From assembly GCA_028688995.1 (NCBI GenBank), contig JAQTXB010000009.1, forward strand, positions 1 through 64,000: a stretch of 64,000 nucleotides of DNA, given 5' to 3'. Source of the stretch: Aliarcobacter sp. (GTDB lineage Bacteria; Campylobacterota; Campylobacteria; Campylobacterales; Arcobacteraceae). How positions within the stretch are numbered: position 1 is the stretch's first letter; the number at the start of each line of letters is the position of its first letter. Shown in pieces: positions 37,912-46,000 of this stretch. The translations under genes were made by a program, and so were the position numbers. Under the pieces are notes generated by a model. That model was not told the DNA's origin. It was given only the letters and a program-made list of their open reading frames with translations, and did not search any database.

Positions 37912-38508
37912 ATGGAAAAATTAATTAATAGCTTTAAAAATTGTGGTTATGACGCTCATTTTGTAAAAACTAAAATAGAAGCTCTTGAATTAGCAAAAAC
38001 ATATATAAAATCTGGAATGAGTGTAGGACTTGGTGGCAGTGAAAGCGTAAAAGAGATTGGATTATTAGATTATTTATTAAATAAAAAAGATATTACTTTG
38101 TTTAATCAATATGAAGATGGTATCTCTATGGATGAAAATATTCACAGAAGAAGACAAGGTTTAATCTCTGATATTTTTGTTACAAGTACAAATGCAATCA
38201 CAAAAGATGGAAAACTAGTAAATGCCGATGGAAGTGGAAACAGGGTTGCTGCATTTTCTTATGGACCTAAAAATGTTTTAGTGATTGTGGGAATTAATAA
38301 AATTGTTGAAGATGTGGAAGCTGGATTCAAAAGAGTTATGGAAGTTGCTGCGGTTAAAAATATAAAAAGAATAAACAACAAAGCAATAGAAATGGGAAAA
38401 GAGCCAAAATATAATCTTGATAATATTGCAAATAAATTCTCATGGGTAAAAGCTGATGATAAAGATAGAATTATTATTATTTTAGTTGATGAAGAACTAG
38501 GTTATTAA
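37912..38508 (+). CDS. LUD-domain protein (LutC/YkgG-like)
   Basis: A 198-residue protein of the LUD (formerly DUF162) family. It shows SGMSVGLGGSESVKEIGL and the downstream DIFVTSTNAITKDGKLVNADGSGNRVAA, the family core. LutC works with LutA and LutB in lactate oxidation, but neither partner is adjacent. Stand-alone LUD proteins of this size are common and their function is unknown. It follows the asparaginase-like gene by 48 bases. Confidence 0.85.
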   Translation: MEKLINSFKNCGYDAHFVKTKIEALELAKTYIKSGMSVGLGGSESVKEIGLLDYLLNKKDITLFNQYEDGISMDENIHRRRQGLISDIFVTSTNAITKDGKLVNADGSGNRVAAFSYGPKNVLVIVGINKIVEDVEAGFKRVMEVAAVKNIKRINNKAIEMGKEPKYNLDNIANKFSWVKADDKDRIIIILVDEELGY

Positions 38509-38573
38509 AATATATTAAAGTCACCTTTTATTTTTTAAAGCTATTATTCTAAATAATTAAATTTGGAATAATA

Positions 38574-39749
38574 ATGATAAAAAATCTTTTTAAATCTAGA
38601 ATTGCACTACTTTATATAATGTCAATTTCTATGGTATTCTCATTTTCAGCATGGATGAGTTTACTAAATAATTATGTAATAGAAGTTGCCTCTTTTAATG
38701 GAAGCCAAATTGGTATTTTGCAAAGTTTACGTGAGATACCTGGCTTTTTAGCTTTTACTGTTGTATTGGTTATCTTATTTATTGCCCAACAAAGGTTAGC
38801 TTATCTTTCAATGATTACCCTTGGAGTAGGAGTTTTTCTAACGGGATTTTATCCAAGTGCTACTGGACTTTATATTACAACTGTAATTATGTCTATTGGA
38901 TTTCACTATTTAGAAACATTAAATCAATCCTTATCTTTACAATGGCTAGATAAACAAAAAGCTCCAATTATTTTAGGAAAAATAAGTGCAGCCAAATCAT
39001 TTGCTTCACTTATAGCTTTTGTTGTAATTTTTATCATGATGAAATTTTATAGTGTTGAATATAAATATGTTTATGCTTTTTTTGGTCTTAGTACTTCTAT
39101 TGTTGGAATAATAGCTTGGATAGGTTTCGAGCATTTTAAAGATGATGTTGTTCAAGAAAAAAAATTGGTAATCAAAAAAGAGTATTGGCTTTTTTATATT
39201 CTGACTTTTTTTGCAGGAGCAAGACGACAGATATTTGTGGTATTTGCAGGATTTTTACTTGTTGAAAAGTTTGGTGTAGATATTCATAATATGGTTATAT
39301 TACTTTTTGTAAATGCAAGTTTAAATATATATTTTGCTCCAAAAATAGGAAGATTTATTGCAAAAGTTGGAGAATCGATTACTTTAAAAATTGAGTATAT
39401 TGGACTTGTTCTTGTATTTATTTCTTATGCATTTGTTGAGAATATATATTTTGCTTTTTTCTTATATATTGTTGATCATATTTTATTTTCAATGGCAATT
39501 GCACTTAATACTTATTTTCAAAAGATTGCTAATCCAAAAGATATATCAACTGCGAATGCTGTTAGTTTTACTATAAATCATATAGCAGCAGTATTTTTAC
39601 CATTTTTATTAGGTATGGTTTGGTTGTATTCAAGTTCATTGGTTTTTATAATTGGGGCAGCTATTGGATTTTTATCATTTATGTTATCTTTTTTAGTTCC
39701 GTATAAACCAGAACAAGGTTTTGAAACCACACTAAAAATAAGAAAATAG
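38574..39749 (+). CDS. major facilitator superfamily transporter
   Basis: A 391-residue membrane protein with twelve predicted helices in two six-helix halves. The loop between helices 2 and 3 is short, and the family RxGRR-type motif is poorly kept. The N-terminal segment SMVFSFSAWMSLLNNYVIEVASFNGSQIGILQS is MFS-like. Substrate cannot be inferred. It stands alone and ends in a hairpin shared with the convergent ferritin gene. Confidence 0.8.
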   Translation: MIKNLFKSRIALLYIMSISMVFSFSAWMSLLNNYVIEVASFNGSQIGILQSLREIPGFLAFTVVLVILFIAQQRLAYLSMITLGVGVFLTGFYPSATGLYITTVIMSIGFHYLETLNQSLSLQWLDKQKAPIILGKISAAKSFASLIAFVVIFIMMKFYSVEYKYVYAFFGLSTSIVGIIAWIGFEHFKDDVVQEKKLVIKKEYWLFYILTFFAGARRQIFVVFAGFLLVEKFGVDIHNMVILLFVNASLNIYFAPKIGRFIAKVGESITLKIEYIGLVLVFISYAFVENIYFAFFLYIVDHILFSMAIALNTYFQKIANPKDISTANAVSFTINHIAAVFLPFLLGMVWLYSSSLVFIIGAAIGFLSFMLSFLVPYKPEQGFETTLKIRK

Positions 39750-39777
39750 TTAAGAGTTAGAAAAATCTAACTCTTAA
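39750..39777 (+). terminator. bidirectional terminator between MFS gene and ferritin
   Basis: TTAAGAGTTAGA and TCTAACTCTTAA form a perfect 12-bp stem with an AAAA loop. It overlaps the ferritin stop codon. T tracts are weak. Confidence 0.7.
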
Positions 39778-40286
39778 GGCTTAGTTGTTGGGTCAACAAA
39801 AACTCTTGTAGCTAACTCTTGGTCAATTACATAAAGACCATAACCATTATCTCCCACAAGTTTGATTTTGTCAATAATTGTGTTTAATGTTGCTTCTTCT
39901 TCTACTTGTTCTGTCACATACCATTGAAGCATATTATATGTTGCATGGTCTTTCGCTTTCATTGTTAAATCACTAAGTTCATTTAGACTTGCACTCATAG
40001 ATATTTCATGTGCTAAAGCTTTTTTGAAAGTATCTAAAATAGTTTTAAATTCGCTATTAGATTTTTTAATTTCAGGTAAAGAGATACTTACTTGATGACT
40101 CTCTAGATATTTAAACAATTTCATCGCATGGGCAAGTTCTTCTTGGTATTGCACTAAAAACCAATTTGCGCAACCTGCTAAACCACTTTTTGAAGCATAA
40201 GAAGACATTCCTAAATATATGTAAGCAGATTGGAACTCTTTATTCAACTGTACTATCAATGCGTTTGCAACTTCATCTTTTAACAT
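39774..40286 (-). CDS. ftnA: non-haem ferritin
   Basis: A 170-residue bacterial ferritin-like iron store. The four-helix bundle carries the ferroxidase ligands: Glu in ALIVQLNKEFQSAYIYLGMSSYA, then QYQEELAHAMKLFKYLE with the EExxH motif, and QWYVTEQVEEEATLNTIIDKI near the C-terminal end of the bundle. It oxidises and stores ferrous iron in the cytoplasm. An AAGGAG site precedes the ATG on its strand, and the gene is transcribed convergently to the MFS gene. Confidence 0.95.
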   Translation of the reverse strand: MLKDEVANALIVQLNKEFQSAYIYLGMSSYASKSGLAGCANWFLVQYQEELAHAMKLFKYLESHQVSISLPEIKKSNSEFKTILDTFKKALAHEISMSASLNELSDLTMKAKDHATYNMLQWYVTEQVEEEATLNTIIDKIKLVGDNGYGLYVIDQELATRVFVDPTTKP

Positions 40287-40394
40287 AGTAACTCCTTAAT
40301 TTAAATTGTGTTTAGTATACAAGAATTAATCTTTAAAATAAAAATAACCTAACTTTAGATAAAATGAATAAAATTTAAACTAGGACTTAATAAA

Positions 40395-41315
40395 ATGGCT
40401 TTATATACATGTGGACATATTATTCCAGATTCTGACTCAATTTGTTCAGCAATCTCTTTATCATATTTACTAAATAAAATAGGAAGACCAGCAACTCCAG
40501 CTAGACAAGGTGAACCAAATCCAGAAACAAAATTTATTTTAGAAAAATTTGGATTTGAATTACCAGTTTTAAAAACTTCATTTGCTGGTGAAGAATTATT
40601 TATTACAGATTATTCAGATGTTGCTCAAGCTCCACAAGAACTTGATAAAACTACAATTGTTGGAATAGTTGACCATCATAAATTAGGTGACATTACAACT
40701 TCAGCTCCATTAGAGTGTTGGATTAGACCAGTTGGTTGTACAAATACAATCGTAAAAGAGATGTATGATTTTCACAAAGTTGAAATCCCTGCAAACATAG
40801 CTGGAATCATGATGTGTGCAATTTTATCAGATACAGTAATTTTCAAATCACCAACATGTACAGATACAGACATTAAAGCTGTTAGAGAATTATCAAAAAT
40901 CTGTGGAATTGAAGATTTTGGTGCTCTTGGTATGGAAATGTTTAAAGTTAAATCACAAGTTATTGGAACTCCTGTTAGAGACCTTGTAATGAGAGATTAT
41001 AAAAACTTTGATATGCATGGAACAAAAGTAGGTGTTGGACAACTTGAAGTTGTTGATGGTTCAGTATTTGATGACATCAAAGATGAATTAATGGCTGATA
41101 TTAAAAAAGTAAAAGAAGAAAACAATCTTCACACAGTTGCTCTTTTATTAACTGACATTATCAAAGAAGGTTCAGAAGTTCTTGTTGTATCTGATGATAC
41201 ATCTATTTTTGAAAAAGCATTTAACTGCAAACTTGTAGATGGAAAAGTTTGGTTAGATGGTTGTTTATCAAGAAAAAAACAAATCATTCCTTTCTTAGAA
41301 CCTGCATTCGCATAA
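40395..41315 (+). CDS. ppaC: manganese-dependent inorganic pyrophosphatase (family II)
   Basis: PpaC hydrolyses pyrophosphate. It is a DHH-superfamily enzyme with the metal ligands in GHIIPDSDSICSA (His8, Asp12, Asp14), TDYSD and the DHH motif GIVDHHKLGD. The C-terminal DHHA2 domain ends with LSRKKQIIPFLEPAF, whose SRKKQ motif binds pyrophosphate. There is no CBS insertion, so it is the unregulated 306-residue type. A terminator follows. Confidence 0.96.
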   Translation: MALYTCGHIIPDSDSICSAISLSYLLNKIGRPATPARQGEPNPETKFILEKFGFELPVLKTSFAGEELFITDYSDVAQAPQELDKTTIVGIVDHHKLGDITTSAPLECWIRPVGCTNTIVKEMYDFHKVEIPANIAGIMMCAILSDTVIFKSPTCTDTDIKAVRELSKICGIEDFGALGMEMFKVKSQVIGTPVRDLVMRDYKNFDMHGTKVGVGQLEVVDGSVFDDIKDELMADIKKVKEENNLHTVALLLTDIIKEGSEVLVVSDDTSIFEKAFNCKLVDGKVWLDGCLSRKKQIIPFLEPAFA

Positions 41316-41323
41316 ACTCAATA

Positions 41324-41366
41324 TTCAAACTACCAAGTTTACTCTTGGATAGTTTGAACTTTTTTT
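41324..41366 (+). terminator. rho-independent terminator after ppaC
   Basis: TTCAAACTA-CCAAG and CTTGG-ATAGTTTGAA pair with one bulge around a short loop, followed by seven T. Confidence 0.9.
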
Positions 41367-41446
41367 ATTTAATTTACTCAAATTTCCCAAAAGAACAATA
41401 TTTGCAATATTAAAATCATATAGTGATGATTTTAAAAGAGACGCAA

Positions 41447-42043
41447 ATGAAAATAATAGAAAGAAAAACTGAATCAACTGAAAACTTTGAAATTTCAATA
41501 AAAAAAGTTTTAGATGATATTACATCAAATGATGACCGTGAAGAATTAATCTATACTATTATTGATGCTTGTCCTTATGATTTTGAGTTAATCCCTACAA
41601 TCGCTTCTTTTAAATACCTCTCTTTTTTTGACCACATAACTCAATATGATGGAATACGTTATTTTTCAAAAATGTATGAACTTATTGATATGTTGTGTCA
41701 ATACAAAAAACTTATCCAAAAATTAGAAACTACTCAACAAACAAAAAACGATAATGTTTCAACTCCTTCAAACTCAAAACAATTAGAAATCAGAACTATT
41801 CTCGATGAAAATGACCTTTTTATAAGTTGTCAAATCAATGCAATTCAAATCTACAAAACTTATTTGTTTGGAGTAGAAAATTTCAAAATCGATGATAATG
41901 TTTTAGCTCACAGTCTAAACCATATAATCAATGAATTTTTCGAAGAAGCCTTTACTTCAAAACTAAAAGAGAAAGATATGATCCGAATAACAAAAATAAA
42001 AACACGATTTATGGGTGTTGATGTTTTTTGTTTTTCTGAATAG
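41447..42043 (+). CDS. conserved protein of unknown function
   Basis: A 198-residue acidic, mostly helical, cytoplasmic-looking protein with no signal peptide or membrane segment. A linker rich in Thr, Ser and Asn lies at about residues 105-120, separating two helical halves. Recognisable catalytic motifs are absent; cysteines are scattered singly. I choose ATG 41447, with AAAAGAG about 7 bases upstream, over GTG 41423. It lies between ppaC and the toxin-antitoxin pair, without operon links. I do not recognise it. Confidence 0.7.
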   Translation: MKIIERKTESTENFEISIKKVLDDITSNDDREELIYTIIDACPYDFELIPTIASFKYLSFFDHITQYDGIRYFSKMYELIDMLCQYKKLIQKLETTQQTKNDNVSTPSNSKQLEIRTILDENDLFISCQINAIQIYKTYLFGVENFKIDDNVLAHSLNHIINEFFEEAFTSKLKEKDMIRITKIKTRFMGVDVFCFSE

Positions 42044-42072
42044 TGATAAAGAAATATTATCTTAAAAAGATA

Positions 42073-42101
42073 TTGACTAAAAAATGTTATTACAATATAA
42101 T
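42073..42101 (+). promoter_or_regulatory. near-consensus sigma70 promoter of the toxin-antitoxin operon
   Basis: TTGACT, a 17-base spacer and TATAAT. The -10 is perfect and the -35 matches five of six positions. TACAAT overlapping the -10 and ATTGTA at 42119 form a loosely spaced inverted pair that could serve as an autoregulatory operator. Confidence 0.75.
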
Positions 42102-42134
42102 TACAAAATAAAATAATAATTGTAGGATTTTAAA

Positions 42135-42395
42135 ATGACAATGCTTACAAAAATAGGAAATTCTCAAGGTATTAGAATACCAAAAGCACTTATAAAAGAA
42201 GCTCATCTTGAAAATGTAGAGATTGATTTGGAAGTAGTTGAAAATGGCTTACTTTTAAAACCAATTAAAAAGAATACAAGAGAAAATTGGGAAGAAAATA
42301 TAAAACAAGTTTTAGAAAAAAATAAAAATAAAAAAGATGATGGCATTCTTGAAGATTTTCTAAATGATAGTGACTTGGAAGATTACGAATGGTAG
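42135..42395 (+). CDS. mazE: MazE-type antitoxin (AbrB-like swapped-hairpin)
   Basis: An 86-residue antitoxin. The N-terminal half is the AbrB/MazE DNA-binding fold: MLTKIGNSQGIRIPKALIKEA, typical of SpoVT/AbrB-like MazE proteins. The C-terminal half is a charged, disordered region ending in many Asp/Glu (ILEDFLNDSDLEDYEW), the likely toxin-binding tail. It overlaps the toxin gene by 7 bases, the usual toxin-antitoxin coupling, and has its own consensus promoter. Confidence 0.88.
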   Translation: MTMLTKIGNSQGIRIPKALIKEAHLENVEIDLEVVENGLLLKPIKKNTRENWEENIKQVLEKNKNKKDDGILEDFLNDSDLEDYEW

Positions 42396-42718
42396 AAGAA
42401 ACAATAAATAGATTTGATATATATTTAGTAAAACTAAATCCAACTATAGGTTCTGAGATTCAAAAAACTAGACCTTGTATAGTTATTTCTCCAAATGAAA
42501 TGAATGTATTAAATACTGTTATTGTAGCTCCAATGACAAGTAAAGGTTTTGATTTTATCTTTAGACCAAAAATAAATTTTGATGGAAAAAAAGGATTAAT
42601 TTTATTAGATCAAATGAGAACAGTTGATAAATCAAGATTTGTAAAAAAACTAGGAACAGTTGATATTGAAAAATCAAAAGAGATTTCTTCTATGTTAATT
42701 GAGATTTTTAAATATTAG
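42389..42718 (+). CDS. mazF: MazF-type mRNA interferase toxin
   Basis: A 109-residue PemK/MazF-family endoribonuclease. Family motifs are present: RFDIYLVKLNPTIGSEIQKTRPCIVISPNEMN, in which the Arg of TRP is catalytic; IVAPMTSK with the conserved Thr-Ser pair; and the later GLILLDQMRTVDKSRFVKKLG. It would cleave mRNA at short specific sites when freed from MazE. Translation is coupled to the antitoxin gene. No frameshift or missing active residue was seen, so it is probably functional. Confidence 0.9.
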   Translation: MVEETINRFDIYLVKLNPTIGSEIQKTRPCIVISPNEMNVLNTVIVAPMTSKGFDFIFRPKINFDGKKGLILLDQMRTVDKSRFVKKLGTVDIEKSKEISSMLIEIFKY

Positions 42719-42774
42719 AATTTTTATTAAAATCTACAAATAAGCCCAAAACAGATAAAATCCCATTTCAAAAT

Positions 42775-42990
42775 CCATTAAGTGAATTATTTTAATTCAT
42801 GGGAAATAGGTGTGATTCCTATACTGCCCCCGCAACGGTAATGCCCATATAATAGTTTCTATTATGCCAACTCTTAAAAACCACTGTCTTTTTGATGGGA
42901 AGGTAAGAATTGGTTTGAAAAAGTGTGCTAAGTCCGGAGACCTGCTTGATAGATTAAATATGCAAAATCAGGCGGGGTGACCTGAAAAGT
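42775..42990 (+). promoter_or_regulatory. cobalamin (B12) riboswitch
   Basis: The aptamer core is plain: GGGAAATAGGTGTGATTCC, then the B12 box segment CTGCCCCCGCAACGGTAA at about 42823-42841, then CCACTG, GATGGGAAGG and the late AGTCCGGAGACCTGC at about 42930-42945. These are the conserved blocks of adenosylcobalamin-type riboswitches. The 5' and 3' limits are approximate. It lies about 80 bases upstream of the CobN-like gene and in the same direction, so that operon is expected to be repressed by cobalamin. Confidence 0.95.
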
Positions 42991-43067
42991 TAGCAATATA
43001 CTTCTATATAACAGTTACTTTAAACCCTAAATGATTCTAGTATTAATTTTTATTAATAGGAAGTTTC

Positions 43068-46000
43068 ATGCTTTTATTTCGACATTTTTTAATGTTGTTT
43101 TTTATTTTTTTCTTTAGTTCAAATCTTTTGGCAAAAGAGAATAAAACAATTTTTTCTATCGTTTCAGATAGATCCGCTTCAAATCTAAATAGTGGTGCAA
43201 ATACATATTTGCAAAACTCAAATGATAAAATCATCATAAGAACAGTAAGTCAAGTGGCACTTATGAGTGATGAAGAGTTGGACAAATATTTAACCAAGTC
43301 AGATTCACTTCTATTTTGTGCAGTTTTTGGTGATGTTGTTGATAGATTATTATCAAAAAAATATTCATCTTCACAACTTAGAATCTCTATTCAAGGTGAT
43401 AGAAGACTTCTTGTTTTAAATAATGATTTATTAGGAAACTCTTACGCTGAGAATATTGATAAAGTTCTTGAAAAAGATAAAGAAAATCTTGGATATTTGA
43501 ACTTTTTAGAGAAAAAACAAAAAGAGTTTGCCTCTTATGCTTTTTATCTACAAGCAAGGGCTTATTGGGATAATAGGGGAAATGAAAATATTTCAAATCT
43601 TTTCTCTTTTTTGTTTAATCAAAATTTTCAAGAAAACTCTTGGCCAAAAGTTATAGAGCTAAAACCCATAAGATATTTTTTAAATGGTGATGATTCAAAA
43701 ACATATTTTGATATTGAGGATTTAGGAAAAAAAATAAATCCAGAAAAAGATATATTATTTGTTTTGGATAGTGATAGTTCAGATAGTTTAAATGAGTGGA
43801 GAATTCATAAAGAGTTAGTAAAAAACTCAAACTTTGAAGTAATCTCAATTCTATCTTCTTGGGGAAAATCAAGTTTTGAAGCAGTTGAAAGTATTGAAAA
43901 ACTAATCTCAAAATTACCAACAAATCAAGCATATTCAATTATCTCTTTACATGATTTTGTAATAGGAAGTGGAACTGCAAAAAATGAAGTAGATGAAATC
44001 TTAGAGAGATTAAATGTTCCTATTTTAAAAGGTCTTAGGGTTTCAGATTTATCATATTTAAATTACTCATTATCAAGTGAGGGTTTACCTAAAAATTCGG
44101 TTCATTATCGAATTGCAATGCCAGAACTTCAAGGAATAGGGCAAGTTCAGATTCTTTCATTAAATGAAGATTTTATAACTGATAAAAATACAGGAGTAAA
44201 TCTTTTTTCTGTAAAGATTTTGAATGATGAGATAAAAGCAATTGTTGCAAAAGCGAATAATTGGATAAAACTAAAAAAGAAAAATAATAAAGATAAAAAA
44301 ATTGCAATAATTTATTATAACCATCCTCCTGGGCGACACAATATTGGAGCTGATAATTTAAATGTACCAAAATCACTTTTTAATATTTTAACTTCTTTAA
44401 AAGCTCAAGGTTACGATGTTGGAGAATTACCAGCAAATGATGAAGAGTTATTAAAAATGATTCAGGAAAAAGCTGTAAATCTTCCAAATGACAAAAAAGC
44501 CTTAGAAGAGATGAGTTCAAATATAAATAAAATGGATTCACAAGAATACAAAGCTTGGTTTAAAACTCTACCAAATTATATTCAAGAAGAGATGCAATAT
44601 GGTCCATTGGCTCTGCTTCACACGGAGATAAAAAGTTTTTTAAAGGATGATTTGAAAAATATCTCACCTACAAATAAAGCAATTGCTTATGATTCTATAA
44701 AAGATTATATGCACAAAACTATGGATAATTTGCACCATGCGATGGATGGAATTAGAAGTGAAAGCAGACAAAGAGCTGTAAATTTATTAGCACAATTAAG
44801 ACAAGAGTATGAAAATATTTTAAACCTTTCTCAAGAGCAAAAAGAGTTTACATTTGAAACAATGGATTCTTTAGAAAAAGCTGTAATTGATTTACAAATT
44901 GAGGGAATAAGAGGTTGGGGCGAAGCTCCTGGAATTGTGATGGTACATGAAAATAAGCTCTTACTTCCAAGTTTAAAATTTGGAAATATTCTTTTAGCTC
45001 CTCAACCACCACGAGGTTGGGAATTAAATGAAGAGTTACTTCATGCAAATTTATCATTTCCTCCAACACATCAATATTTGGCTTTTTATCATTTTATAAA
45101 AGATAGTTTTAACACCGATGGGGTTATTCATCTTGGACGACACTCAACTTATGAATTTTTACCAAAAAAGAGTGTTGGACTTACTTCAAAAGATTATCCA
45201 TATTTAATGATTGGGGATATGCCTAGTATTTATCCATATATTGTAGATGGAGTTGGTGAGGGAATTCAAGCCAAAAGAAGAGGTCAAGCCATAATGATTG
45301 ACCATTTAACACCACCTTTAGCTAGTACAAAATTATATGATGATTTATTACATATAAGACAGTTGATTGAAAGTGCAGAATCTGCAACAGATGAAATCGT
45401 TAGAAAAAACTCAATAACAAAAATAAAAGAAGCCATCAATAAAGCAAATCTAAAAGATGAACTTATAAAAAGTATGGATGAAGAATTAAAAGTTAGAGGA
45501 ATTGGTTTTGATGAGGTTGATGATGAATTTTTATTACATGAAGTTGGACATTATCTTACAAAATTACAAGAAAAGTTTATGCCTTTAGGACTTCATACTT
45601 TTGGAGAAACTTGGAGTGAAGAAGCTGTAAATATTATGCTTAAATCAATGGGTGAAGAGAAAAATGCTCAAGTTAGAGAAAATCTAATCAAATCACCTGC
45701 AAATGAGATGAAGTCTTTATTAAATGCCTTAAATGGTGGATATGTAATTGCAGGAAAAGGAAATGACCCAATTAGAACAAATGAAGCACTTCCAACTGGA
45801 AAAAACTTTTATGCCCTTGATGGCAGTTTAATTCCAAGTCGAGTTGGATATGATATTGGCGTAAAATTAGCTCAAAAAGTGCGAGAAAATAAAAACTATG
45901 ATATTAGAAAAAAAGAGGCAATAATTCTTTGGGCATCTGATACAGTAAGAGATGAAGGAGCTATGATAGCTTTTGGTTTTGATTTATTAGGAGTAAAACC

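Noticed and set aside
37912..38508. Lactate-utilisation operon (LutABC)
   Set aside because: Only a single LUD protein is present; no LutA or LutB genes flank it.
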